A stretch of DNA of 64,000 nucleotides. It comes from Labilibaculum euxinicum. GTDB lineage: Bacteria; Bacteroidota; Bacteroidia; Bacteroidales; Marinifilaceae. Under the pieces are notes generated by a model. That model made no database searches and was not told where the DNA came from. It saw only the letters and a program-made list of their open reading frames with translations. Location: positions 62,001 to 126,000 of the forward strand of contig NZ_WTCR01000007.1 of NCBI RefSeq assembly GCF_009795715.1. The letters run 5' to 3'. Below are positions 8,903 through 17,829 of this stretch, one piece after another. Position numbers and translations under genes: made by a program. Numbering within the stretch: position 1 is the stretch's first letter; every line of letters starts with the position of its first letter.

Positions 8903-9898
8903 ATGTCAGGTAATACAAAACATACAGAAAACGAACTTCTTATTTCCCGCTTTTTAAGCAACCATGCTTCAGAAGCCGAGAAACAGAAGGTAATTAATCT
9001 GCTGCAAACCGACGATCAATTTAAAGAAGTATTTCTCGATATGCAGCAAACAGTAAAAACCGTTGATGCTCTTCTTTTTTACGAAAGCATTGATGAAGAA
9101 AAAGCGCTTAAACAAATTTATTCGAAAGCAAATATTAAAGAAGAAAATACAGTTAAACCAAAGCCTGCAATACAATTAAGAAGAGTTCTAAAAATTGCAG
9201 GGATAATTATACTTGGAGCTATTCTTACCTTTTTGATTCAGGATAAACCAAAACAGATATTACTTTCTTCAACAAACAGTATCCTTTCTGAAAAACTAAT
9301 GCCCGACAGCTCAATTGTAACTTTAAATAAAAATAGTTCTTTGAAGTACTCCAATAAATACGGCATCAAAAATCGCACTGTACAACTTAATGGTGAAGCA
9401 TTCTTTTCAGTTAAAAAAAATACCCGACTTCCGTTTATTGTAGATTGTAGCGGACTTTTCGTAGAAGTAACCGGAACTTCATTTAGCATCAGTAATTGCA
9501 TGAACAGCAAACAAATTAACGTTTATGTTACATCCGGGCAAGTGAAAGTTTATGATAAGAAAGGAAAATTGGAAATACTAAATCCCGGCGACATAATTGT
9601 CTACAACAAAACGAATAAAACACTAAATAAACCTCATGCCGAAAAGAATTCCAATATCAATTCCTGGTTAACCCAAACATTGGCTTTTGACGATTGCCCA
9701 TTACAACAAGTTATTAATGACATCAATAATCATTACAAGGTACATATTCAGCTTGATGTTAAAAACATCGAAAACTGCAGACTTAGTGCAAATTTCGAAA
9801 AATCAAGTCTGGAATCAGTTCTTAAAATAATTTGTTTATCATTTAATTTAGAGCTAATAAATGACGGTACCCTCACTTTAAAAGGAGACGGATGTTAA
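8903..9898 (+). CDS. FecR family anti-sigma factor / sigma regulator
   Basis: The 331-residue product has a cytoplasmic N-terminal region of about 90 residues, a single membrane helix at about 98-115 (AGIIILGAILTFLI), a periplasmic FecR domain (about 125-235, with GEAFFSVKK and VTGTSFSI) and a C-terminal DUF4974-type domain (LAFDDCPLQQVINDINNHY). This is the Bacteroidota FecR form, which binds its ECF sigma factor inside the cell and senses an outer-membrane partner through the periplasmic part. The STN-domain protein encoded next is the natural signalling partner. The three genes read as one operon. Confidence 0.93.
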   Translation: MSGNTKHTENELLISRFLSNHASEAEKQKVINLLQTDDQFKEVFLDMQQTVKTVDALLFYESIDEEKALKQIYSKANIKEENTVKPKPAIQLRRVLKIAGIIILGAILTFLIQDKPKQILLSSTNSILSEKLMPDSSIVTLNKNSSLKYSNKYGIKNRTVQLNGEAFFSVKKNTRLPFIVDCSGLFVEVTGTSFSISNCMNSKQINVYVTSGQVKVYDKKGKLEILNPGDIIVYNKTNKTLNKPHAEKNSNINSWLTQTLAFDDCPLQQVINDINNHYKVHIQLDVKNIENCRLSANFEKSSLESVLKIICLSFNLELINDGTLTLKGDGC

Positions 9899-9969
9899 TA
9901 CAACCCTGCAGGAATAATACCTCCACCAAATTATATTTAACCTGAAATCTCACATTAAAAATTTACAAT

Positions 9970-11328
9970 TTGCTAATTACCCGAAATTCATGCCTGGTGT
10001 TTTTCTTTTTTTTTCATTCCTTCTCTTTCGCCCAAACAACTTTAGAAAATAAAAACATCAGCCTGCAACTTAACGAAACCTCATTGATAGAAGTAATAAA
10101 AGCTATTGAAACACAAAGTGGTGTTTCTTTTGTCTACAACACTTCCATAATGAAAAACGCTCAGAAAGTGAGTATTGATGTTAAAGATGCTGACATCAAT
10201 ACTCTTTTACAAAAAATTTGTAAGGAGTCGGGCAACAACTATAAAGTAATTGATAATCAAGTGGTTTTTTTTAAAGTTACTGCCCCAGTTGCAAAATCCA
10301 TTAAAGTTTTAATAAAACCCGAAACAAGTCAGCTATCCACCAATATGCATGAAGCAATTTCGAAAAATATCATTCAATCAGAGAAAAATATTTGTGATCG
10401 TAATCCTCTTTTGGATACTGCGAACAAACCTACTCTTGATATCAACAAAAATATAATAACAGATCCTTTAAAAACAGCACCTCTTACAACCGAATCTATA
10501 GTAAACGAGGTGCACATTTTTCCAATTTCCACAAAATTAGCAATCAACCAAGATTGCTCTTCCGATAGCCTCAGGCTTTCATGTCTTAATATTACAGAAC
10601 AAAACACTTCGACAGATAAACTCTCAGCAAACAAATACTTTTATTCCATTCAGATAAAAAAAGAATTAGGCATTTCACCTGGTTTTAGCAAAGGTGATAC
10701 ACTCAGTACCGAAGAGGTTCAAATATTAAACAATAGTGTGGCCAGTTATGGGATTGGCGGCGGAATAAAACTTGGATATACCATCAAACGTTTTTCATTC
10801 AAAACCGGTCTGTTGTATACCCAATTCATTGAGAGATTTTCAATAAAGAAAACTCGTAAAATATTTTCCAGACAAACACATTGGGAAGGTATCACATGGC
10901 AGGAACAAAGTTCTGAGGGGATTATAATACACACCGACACTATTCCTATTACACAAACCATTGTAAGCGATTCTGCAACTGTATTTAGGCAAAAATATAA
11001 ATCCTCGTATCTTGAGATACCATTCGATATTGATTACTCAATTCCTATTAACGCAAAATGGAGTGTATTTGGCTCTTTGGGCATAACTTATGCTATCACT
11101 TTGAAAAAAAATTACACCTCACCGTTTTCCGCATACAATCCAAAAGCAGTCAATAAACTAGATCTATCAGTAGGAATAAGTACGGGGCTAAAGTTTTTTT
11201 CTAACCGTTTACACTACTATTTTATGGCGGGCGGGCGAACTCGTACTTCATTGAATGTCAACAACAAACTCATCAACAGGAATCCCATTTACCTAAACAT
11301 GACTGTTGGAGTTATAAATTATTTCTAA
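9970..11328 (+). CDS. STN domain protein with C-terminal outer-membrane beta-barrel
   Basis: After a signal peptide ending near SFAQ, residues of about 24-105 form a secretin/TonB short N-terminal (STN) domain (SLIEVIKAIETQSGVSFVYN). A low-complexity linker follows. From about 225 to the end, alternating aromatic strands (FSFKTGLLYTQF, KYKSSYLEIPFDI) look like a small OmpW/PorT-style barrel. In classical systems the STN domain is carried by a TonB-dependent receptor; here there is no plug domain and the barrel is far too short for one. The frame has no ATG at its start: TTG at 9970 or GTG at 9997 must be used. It follows fecR by 71 bases and probably signals to it. Confidence 0.78.
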   Translation: MLITRNSCLVFFFFFHSFSFAQTTLENKNISLQLNETSLIEVIKAIETQSGVSFVYNTSIMKNAQKVSIDVKDADINTLLQKICKESGNNYKVIDNQVVFFKVTAPVAKSIKVLIKPETSQLSTNMHEAISKNIIQSEKNICDRNPLLDTANKPTLDINKNIITDPLKTAPLTTESIVNEVHIFPISTKLAINQDCSSDSLRLSCLNITEQNTSTDKLSANKYFYSIQIKKELGISPGFSKGDTLSTEEVQILNNSVASYGIGGGIKLGYTIKRFSFKTGLLYTQFIERFSIKKTRKIFSRQTHWEGITWQEQSSEGIIIHTDTIPITQTIVSDSATVFRQKYKSSYLEIPFDIDYSIPINAKWSVFGSLGITYAITLKKNYTSPFSAYNPKAVNKLDLSVGISTGLKFFSNRLHYYFMAGGRTRTSLNVNNKLINRNPIYLNMTVGVINYF

Positions 11329-11391
11329 TATTTCACTAGGGAACAACAGGTATTGATTGTTATATGAGTGTAAATATTAAAAATTTAAATT

Positions 11392-12744
11392 ATGAATACG
11401 AAAAATTTTCTTACAGGTATCTTTTTAATACTAGTTGCATTTACAGCTTGCAATAAAGATAGTATCGAAGACAACAAAACTCTATGCCCGGTTGAATTTA
11501 AAATGACAGTTAGCGAAAACAGCACAAAGTCTGCAGTTGGGAACAAGCTAAAAACTACCGAAGTTACTAATGTAAAGTCTGCTTTAGTTTCTATTGCTGA
11601 TGACAATGGCAACTTAGTTTACGAACTGGAACAAATTGAGCTAATTAGTTTTAACGGCGGTTTTATTACAAATAAATTATTGCTGGAAGTTGGAAACTAC
11701 ACAGTAACAGAGTTTTTACTACTCGATATCAATGGCAATGTAGCGTATGCAACACCCAAAGACGGCTCTGATTTAGCCAATTTGGTTAATGACCCTCTTG
11801 CCATTAGCTTTTCGGTTAACTTAAACGAAACAACTACGGTTACTCCCGAAGTATTACGTATCGATAATTTTGAACCAGCTGACTTTGGTTATGTTGAGTT
11901 TGGATTCAGATACATTAAAACATTCGGTTTTGTAATGGGTATTTACACCCTCGATGACAACCAAACTGCAATTGCCAGTAATGCCAATATTACATTAACA
12001 GCGAATAACAAAGAATATCTCAATAAAGAAATAAACGGAGCATTAAATGTGTTAACAATAAATGATGGCCTGCAAAATTACAGCATAAAAGTAGAGAAAT
12101 CAGGCTATAAAACATTTAGTGAAACCTATACGGCGGAACAATTAAAACAATATGAAACAACGCCTCTGAATATCTATCTGGAAGAGATAAAGGAATTTAC
12201 TCTTGATTACAACAAAATAACTGATGCCACTCTTACAAGTTACTATCCCGACAATAACGAAAATGGAACTTTTATTCAGGCTTTTGCATGGACTTTTACT
12301 GGAGATCCGGTAAGCTGCAGGTTTCTTATGGGATTTGATTTGAGCGAGATTCCTGAAGGACAACAGATAAAAAGTGCTAAACTCTCATTATTTTATGCCG
12401 ATAATCATCCCGATCCTCTTCACGAAGGCTTTTTTGGTGGTCAAAATAATTTAAAAATTGAATTAGCAGACCAAGCCTGGGACGAAACTACAGTTACCTG
12501 GAACAACCAACCATCTACAATTTCGAACGGAGCAATAATTATACCTTCAGATGAAAACGGAAAAATTGACAAACCCGATATTGACATTACTCCATTAATT
12601 CAAGCCATGATAAATAACTCCGATGGTCGTTTTGGAATTAAAATATCGCAGGTTGACGAAACAATATACAGATCAAGCTTTTTTGCTTCAACAGAAAATG
12701 AGTTGGTTAATAAAAGACCAATACTTAAAATCGTTCTTAATTAA
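11392..12744 (+). CDS. Surface lipoprotein with C-terminal DNRLRE-type domain
   Basis: The N-terminus has a lipobox (VAFTAC, Cys at about 20), so the protein is a lipoprotein, probably facing the surface or periplasm. Residues of about 25-270 consist of beta-rich repeats that I cannot name. The last 175 residues (LMGFDLSEIPEGQQIKSAKL, WDETTVTWNNQP, RPILKIVL) match the DNRLRE domain, a carbohydrate-binding-like beta sandwich common in secreted proteins. It lies 63 bases after the STN-barrel gene and ends at a strong terminator, so it is the last gene of the sigma/FecR cassette and a likely output of it. Confidence 0.75.
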   Translation: MNTKNFLTGIFLILVAFTACNKDSIEDNKTLCPVEFKMTVSENSTKSAVGNKLKTTEVTNVKSALVSIADDNGNLVYELEQIELISFNGGFITNKLLLEVGNYTVTEFLLLDINGNVAYATPKDGSDLANLVNDPLAISFSVNLNETTTVTPEVLRIDNFEPADFGYVEFGFRYIKTFGFVMGIYTLDDNQTAIASNANITLTANNKEYLNKEINGALNVLTINDGLQNYSIKVEKSGYKTFSETYTAEQLKQYETTPLNIYLEEIKEFTLDYNKITDATLTSYYPDNNENGTFIQAFAWTFTGDPVSCRFLMGFDLSEIPEGQQIKSAKLSLFYADNHPDPLHEGFFGGQNNLKIELADQAWDETTVTWNNQPSTISNGAIIIPSDENGKIDKPDIDITPLIQAMINNSDGRFGIKISQVDETIYRSSFFASTENELVNKRPILKIVLN

Positions 12745-12803
12745 TAATTATCTCATCCTTACAATAAGCGTTACAGATTATTGTACCAAATTAATAACAT
12801 TCT

Positions 12804-12844
12804 CAGTAGTCCACAAAGGTGCCCTTGTGGGCTACTGCTTTTTT
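12804..12844 (+). terminator. Rho-independent terminator of the sigma/FecR cassette
   Basis: CAGTAG at 12804 pairs with CTACTG ending at 12837, and CCACAA with TTGTGG inside it, followed by six T residues. It lies 60 bases after the DNRLRE lipoprotein stop codon. The remainder of the 308-base gap (12745-13052) is otherwise plain except for the promoter at 13021. Confidence 0.85.
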
Positions 12845-13020
12845 GTAAGTTGTTATTCTATTTTGCAGATGCATCTGATCCGAAGTTAACCTGCAGCAGA
12901 AATAATGGTATGCTATTTGTTTAGCAAAACCTATTCGCGCAAACCAGTTGCTGTATGGGCTAAATAAAACCGAAAAAAAGGAACCTTATCAACTCACCGG
13001 CGTATTCTCAATTTTAAAAT

Positions 13021-13028
13021 TAAATTTG
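13021..13028 (+). promoter_or_regulatory. Bacteroidota-type -7 promoter element
   Basis: TAAATTTG fits the TAnnTTTG consensus for the primary sigma factor of Bacteroidota and lies 25 bases upstream of the lipoprotein ATG at 13053. A clear -33 TTTG element was not seen. Confidence 0.45.
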
Positions 13029-13052
13029 CATCAAAACTAACATCCTACATCT

Positions 13053-14201
13053 ATGAATAAAATGATACGCTTCTCACTTATTGCTCTTCTATTTATTTCT
13101 GCTGCCTGCAGTACCGGAAATAAAGCTCTTCAAAATGGAGATTACTATTCTGCTGTTATTAAATCGGTAGACCGGTTACGATCAAATCCGGATAAAGCAA
13201 AGGCTCAATTAACTTTAAGAGAAAGTTATCCTTTGGCAGTGAACTGGTATCAGCAGGAAATCAGCACCCTTTTATCTTCGAATGATCCGTTTAAGTATTC
13301 AAAAACAGTTGGACATTACCAGACTTTGAATAGAATGACTGATGAAATTAGAAGGTGCCCTGGTGCATTGCGCATTATTCCTTCTCCAAAGCAATACAAG
13401 ACAGAAGAATACATGGCCAGGCAAAATGCAGCGCCTGAATGTTATGAAGCAGGGGCAATGGAACTTGCTAAAGGAACCCGTCAAGATGCAGTGACAGCCT
13501 TTATGAATTTCGAAAAAGCCAATAGTTTTGTTCCCAACTACAAAGATGTTGCCGATAAAATGGCTGAAGCAGAGGAAATGGCAACCTTAAAAGTGATTAT
13601 TGATCATGTGCCTGTGAACTCCACAAAATATCAGTTGAGTGCTGAGTTTTTTCAAGATCAGGTAACACAATATATCTTTCACAATATCAAACGAAGATTT
13701 GTACGATTCTACACACCCAAACAAGCTGAACTGGAGAAACTGGAATATCCTGATCAGATTATTGGAATGCGTTTCGAAGATTTTGTAGTTGGCGAAACTC
13801 ACGATACCGATATCGAAAAGCAAGTTGTAAGTGCTGATAGTGTTGAAGTTGGGTCGACCAAACTAAAAAATGGCGAAACAATTAAAGTATACAATATTGT
13901 GAAAGCCAAATTGCATATTCACAAACGTGAGGTGATTTCTAAAGGAATACTTTCTCTTCATATTATTGAATTCGAAAACCAAAAGGAAGTAAATAACAAA
14001 CAATTTGGTGGTCAATTTAACTGGTTTTACCAATGGGGAAATTACAATGGTGACGAAAGAGCTTTAACAAAAGAAGAATTGAATATTTGCCATAGCGAGC
14101 CAATTCTCCCTCCTGCTCATCAGGATTTATTTGTAGAGTTTACAAAACCTATTTTCACTGATCTTACTGCAGAGTTAAGACGATTCTATAATCGATACTA
14201 A
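13053..14201 (+). CDS. Lipoprotein of unknown function
   Basis: The 382-residue protein has a lipoprotein signal with the lipobox SAAC (Cys at about 19). Following residues (ALQNGDYYSAVIKSVDRLRSNP, and FMNFEKANSFVPNYKDVADK at about 150-170) look like TPR-style helical hairpins. The C-terminal half is beta-rich and unassigned. I recognise it only as a conserved-looking Bacteroidota lipoprotein. It is a single gene between two terminators and has its own promoter. Confidence 0.7.
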   Translation: MNKMIRFSLIALLFISAACSTGNKALQNGDYYSAVIKSVDRLRSNPDKAKAQLTLRESYPLAVNWYQQEISTLLSSNDPFKYSKTVGHYQTLNRMTDEIRRCPGALRIIPSPKQYKTEEYMARQNAAPECYEAGAMELAKGTRQDAVTAFMNFEKANSFVPNYKDVADKMAEAEEMATLKVIIDHVPVNSTKYQLSAEFFQDQVTQYIFHNIKRRFVRFYTPKQAELEKLEYPDQIIGMRFEDFVVGETHDTDIEKQVVSADSVEVGSTKLKNGETIKVYNIVKAKLHIHKREVISKGILSLHIIEFENQKEVNNKQFGGQFNWFYQWGNYNGDERALTKEELNICHSEPILPPAHQDLFVEFTKPIFTDLTAELRRFYNRY

Positions 14202-14282
14202 TTAATAAACTTCTTTTTGACAAAAGAATATCTGACGTCAACGGTTTATCCTCTATAGTAATCTGAAAAAACTAAGAAATAC

Positions 14283-14319
14283 ACAAAGAGGCAGAAAAAT
14301 TAAATTTCTGCCTCTTTGT
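14283..14319. terminator. Bidirectional terminator between convergent genes
   Basis: A perfect 15-bp stem (ACAAAGAGGCAGAAA at 14283-14297 and its complement at 14305-14319) closes a 7-base loop. It lies between the convergent lipoprotein and RDD genes and can serve both. Confidence 0.8.
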
Positions 14320-14334
14320 ATATTTTAAAACTCC

Positions 14335-15051
14335 TTATCGATTGCGGTGGATTAAATTGTAGTCAACAATTAGTGTTTTAAAAAACTCGAGAGGTTGCAT
14401 TTCTGTTTTGATTCCCAATTTTTCCATCACATTTTTTCGTGCCCGCAACCCAAATTGCAGCTTTTCAACCGGGTCTTCCATGCTTTCAATCTGAGCAATC
14501 ACCTTTTTAAACAGAGGCAGGTCTTTTTCATTAATTTTTCGGGACTCAGGGAAAACAAGCTCATAATTTTGGGGGATATCAACCAGAATCGTATTTTCAA
14601 TCGACACTTTTCGCTTTGTTCTTATTACCGTTGTTTTAGCTAGAATATCGCCCAGGCGTTGTCCTTTTTCTCCTATTACAATGCACAAAATACCACAAAT
14701 ACCATAGGTCAACGAAATATCAACCAATCGAAACATCCATCGAATCAAATAATTTAGAAAAGTGGGTGCTGATCCGTCGACAGTACTTACCTTAATTTTC
14801 ATGATTTTTTTTCCCGGAGTTTGACCATTCATAAAAACCTCAAATATCAAGGAGTAAAACATTAACGGCACTAGTAAAAACAATATCCAAACTGCATCTT
14901 TTCCTATTAAGCCAATTACAAGTAAAAGAATCATATAAATGACAAAGAAGAACAGAAGATCAAGCAAGGTCGCTGATATTCTTTCTCCAATACTTGCCAA
15001 CTGAAAATTAATGCGAACATTTTGAGTTGTTTCTATTCCTATATCTGCCAT
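14335..15051 (-). CDS. RDD family membrane protein
   Basis: The 238-residue protein contains the RDD signature: an early R-x-x-A-x-L-x-D equivalent (ERISATLLDLLFFF), a central GQTPGKKIMKIKV motif and the closing GEKGQRLGDILAKT. Two to three hydrophobic segments span about 28-130, and a soluble tail follows. RDD proteins are membrane proteins of uncertain role, some linked to ion exchange. It is divergent from the SpoIIM-DUF58 operon; RDD genes commonly sit beside these clusters, which suggests a shared but undefined envelope function. Confidence 0.88.
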   Translation of the reverse strand: MADIGIETTQNVRINFQLASIGERISATLLDLLFFFVIYMILLLVIGLIGKDAVWILFLLVPLMFYSLIFEVFMNGQTPGKKIMKIKVSTVDGSAPTFLNYLIRWMFRLVDISLTYGICGILCIVIGEKGQRLGDILAKTTVIRTKRKVSIENTILVDIPQNYELVFPESRKINEKDLPLFKKVIAQIESMEDPVEKLQFGLRARKNVMEKLGIKTEMQPLEFFKTLIVDYNLIHRNR

Positions 15052-15251
15052 TTACTATTAAATTTTGTGAACCCGAAGATACCTATCATAAGAAAACAAA
15101 AGAAATAATCGAATAATTATTTTCATCATTTAAAATCATTCTACTGACATATTGCTAGTTAGTAAACTCATCAACCATTTAACCTTAATCAAACATTTGT
15201 AATTTTCCTTAATTACAATAACTTTAGCATTGTTTTACAGAAATCCCTTAA

Positions 15252-16214
15252 ATGAAAGAAGTAGTTTTTCTGGATCGCAACAGCAAAAAATGGATAGAAT
15301 TTGAAAATCTTCTTGCTGATGAATCCCATAACGATCCTGATTCCATTGCCGATTTATACATCCAATTAACGGATGATCTTTCCTATGCACAAACCTTTTA
15401 CCCAAATTCATCTACTACTGAATATCTCAATCAATTAAGTGTGAGTGTTCATCAACAAATTTATAAAAACCAAAAAGCACAAAAGGGAAAATTCAAGCAG
15501 TTTTGGACTACAGATTTGCCTTTAATTCTTTTCCAAACACGAAAACAATTACTTTATTCTTTACTAATATTTCTTACCGCTGCTCTTTTGGGTGTAGTAT
15601 CGACAATTAATGATCAGTCTTTTGTACGTACTATTCTTGGAGATAACTACGTAAATATGACCATTGACAACATCAAAAAAGGAGATCCAATGGCCGTTTA
15701 CAAACAGGAAGGGCAAACAGAAATGTTTCTAGGAATTACCATCAATAACATTAAAGTTTCCTTTATGGCTTTTGTTTTTGGGATACTTACTGCTTTCGGA
15801 AGCGGATACATCCTTTTTAATAATGGAATTATGCTGGGAAGCTTCACTTATTTCTTTGTTGAAAATGGTTTGTTCTGGGAAAGCACCCGGGTAATATGGA
15901 TACATGGAACGCTTGAAATTTCTGCCATTATTATCTCTGGAGCGGCAGGAATTGTAATGGGAAACAGTATTGTTTTCCCTGGCACCCTGCCTCGCAAAAC
16001 ATCCATGCAAATTGGAGTTCGCAAAGGCATTAAAATTGTAATTGGAATTATACCTATGTTTATTGTTGCCGGCTTTTTAGAAGGCTATGTAACCCGACAT
16101 ACCGAAATGTCAATATGGCTAAGCTGGATCATTATTATCTGTTCCCTGCTGTTCGTTATTTGGTATTTTATAATTAACCCAAAACGAGTCTATCAAAAAC
16201 TAAACAATTTATAA
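15252..16214 (+). CDS. SpoIIM/DUF95 family stage II sporulation protein M-like membrane protein
   Basis: A soluble N-terminal segment of about 95 residues is followed by several hydrophobic helices (about 100-120, 170-195, 220-245, 265-285, 295-310). Recognisable SpoIIM motifs include FMAFVFGILTAFGSGYILFNNGIMLG and WIHGTLEISAIIISGAAG. In Bacteroidota this protein does not signify sporulation; it accompanies the MoxR/DUF58 cluster. It opens the six-gene operon that ends with the DUF58 gene. Confidence 0.87.
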   Translation: MKEVVFLDRNSKKWIEFENLLADESHNDPDSIADLYIQLTDDLSYAQTFYPNSSTTEYLNQLSVSVHQQIYKNQKAQKGKFKQFWTTDLPLILFQTRKQLLYSLLIFLTAALLGVVSTINDQSFVRTILGDNYVNMTIDNIKKGDPMAVYKQEGQTEMFLGITINNIKVSFMAFVFGILTAFGSGYILFNNGIMLGSFTYFFVENGLFWESTRVIWIHGTLEISAIIISGAAGIVMGNSIVFPGTLPRKTSMQIGVRKGIKIVIGIIPMFIVAGFLEGYVTRHTEMSIWLSWIIIICSLLFVIWYFIINPKRVYQKLNNL

Positions 16215-16232
16215 AATTCTAATCTTAAAAAA

Positions 16233-17090
16233 ATGACTGATAATTTTAAATTCGAAAAAAACCGTGATTTCGGGGAACTATTCAACGACACATTTCTTTT
16301 TATTAAGTACAATTTTAAAAATTTACTAATGGGAATGATCTATTTCGTTATCCCTTTTGCATTATTACAAGGAATAGCACTAGGTGTGTATCAATATGAA
16401 GCACTTTCAACTCTTTCATCAGGGCCTTCATCAAATCCGTTTGCTGCAATGCAAGGAGCAATGAGTTCAATGCTAATCACCTATCTGTTTACCATGATTA
16501 CTTATACGTTTTCTATGGCATTTGTATTTCAATACATCAAATTATACAAAGCATCGGAAAATAATGAAGTGGAATTAAAACAAGTTTGGAAATCAATGCT
16601 TGGTGTTGCTCCTAAAATTTTCCTTTCTATGTTTGTTATTGGATTTCTTTCAGGTCTTGGTTTTATATTCTTACTAATTCCGGGTATTTATTTAATGATT
16701 TGTTTTAGTCTGGTTATTCCAATTATTATTTTTCAAGGTGATTCACTTAGCGAAGCTCTAAGTTCTTGTTTTTCATTAATTAAAAATAACTGGTGGCAAA
16801 CATTTGGGTTTTTACTAATCCTAGGTTTGATAGCTGGAGCATTACAATTTATATTTCAAATACCTACCACTATTTATCAAGGAATGGCAGGTTTTCATAT
16901 GGTGCAAAATGGAGCTTCATCAGCAAGTCAAAGTTTAAGCATTCTATTTTCTATTATCCAAGCAATGGGAGCATGCTTTATGCAAGTAATTCCATTTACA
17001 GGAATTGGAATTCTTTATTTTAGTCTGGTTGAGCAAAAACAAAATCCCGCATTGCTAAAAGAGTTGGAAAGCGTTGGAGCTAATGAATAA
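16233..17090 (+). CDS. Multi-pass membrane protein of the MoxR/DUF58 cluster
   Basis: The 285-residue protein has a short charged start, then about six hydrophobic segments, including LLIPGIYLMICFSLVIPIII, a pattern seen in glycerophosphoryl diester phosphodiesterase membrane-domain-type proteins. No catalytic domain is attached. It begins 18 bases after the SpoIIM gene and its last eight bases overlap the next gene's ATG, which supports coupled translation. Function unknown; probably a membrane component of the cluster. Confidence 0.75.
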   Translation: MTDNFKFEKNRDFGELFNDTFLFIKYNFKNLLMGMIYFVIPFALLQGIALGVYQYEALSTLSSGPSSNPFAAMQGAMSSMLITYLFTMITYTFSMAFVFQYIKLYKASENNEVELKQVWKSMLGVAPKIFLSMFVIGFLSGLGFIFLLIPGIYLMICFSLVIPIIIFQGDSLSEALSSCFSLIKNNWWQTFGFLLILGLIAGALQFIFQIPTTIYQGMAGFHMVQNGASSASQSLSILFSIIQAMGACFMQVIPFTGIGILYFSLVEQKQNPALLKELESVGANE

Positions 17091-17829
17091 AAAAATACTT
17101 ACAATACTATTTATTGGCTGGTTTCAACTATTTATTGGAACCAGCCAAATTTTAGCACAGGAAACTTTCCGCCCGGATACCATCGTTGCTGATACCGGAC
17201 AAGTTCAATTGTGGGAAAAATCCATTCCGAAAGAACGCATTGAAAATTATCGCAAACAGAGCGATTTCAATTACGATTTTACCGATGTAAAACAAGAAAG
17301 TTTGTGGGATCGTTTCACTCAGTGGATCAGAAATTGGTTAAATTTCATGATCAAAGGACTGGGAATCATCTGGTTCCTGAGATATATCATTCTTGCTGTG
17401 CTTATTATCATTCTTATTGCGCTGATTTACAAAAGCAAATTTACCGGCTTGTTCCGTTCCCAACAGGAAATTACATCTCTGGAATTTAGTGAAACTGCGA
17501 ACCCAACAAAAATAAATTGGGAGCAAAAAATTAATGAAGCATTTCTTCAAAAAGAGTATCGTTTGGCTTTGCGTTATCACTTTTTATCCCTGTTAAAAAG
17601 TTTAAGTCAGCACAATTTAATAAGCTGGAAATCGGAAAAAACCAATTACGATTACATCCGGGAAATAAAACAGGATAAAATAAAGGCTGATTTTATTGAA
17701 TTAAGCGAATTGTATGAAGCCGTTTGGTATGGCGACTTCCCAATAAACAAACAAGATTACGACCAAATTAATAAAGAATTCGGCCGATTGAATCTCCTTC
17801 TCCCGCAAGTAAAAGAATTCGCATCATGA
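17083..17829 (+). CDS. DUF4129 domain protein
   Basis: The product (about 248 residues) has a signal peptide ending near ILAQ, a periplasmic stretch, a transmembrane helix at about 98-120 (IILAVLIIILIALIY) and a cytoplasmic C-terminal DUF4129 domain (EKTNYDYIREIK, YEAVWYGDFPINKQDYDQIN). The frame is open from a TTG at 17074; the ATG at 17083 is preferred. It overlaps the previous gene by eight bases and the next by four (ATGA). DUF4129 proteins are regular partners of MoxR ATPases and DUF58 proteins; their biochemical role is not established. Confidence 0.85.
   Translation: MNKKILTILFIGWFQLFIGTSQILAQETFRPDTIVADTGQVQLWEKSIPKERIENYRKQSDFNYDFTDVKQESLWDRFTQWIRNWLNFMIKGLGIIWFLRYIILAVLIIILIALIYKSKFTGLFRSQQEITSLEFSETANPTKINWEQKINEAFLQKEYRLALRYHFLSLLKSLSQHNLISWKSEKTNYDYIREIKQDKIKADFIELSELYEAVWYGDFPINKQDYDQINKEFGRLNLLLPQVKEFAS

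Noticed and set aside
15252-16214. Evidence of sporulation from the SpoIIM-like gene
   Set aside because: In Bacteroidota this family accompanies MoxR/DUF58 clusters; no other sporulation gene is present.
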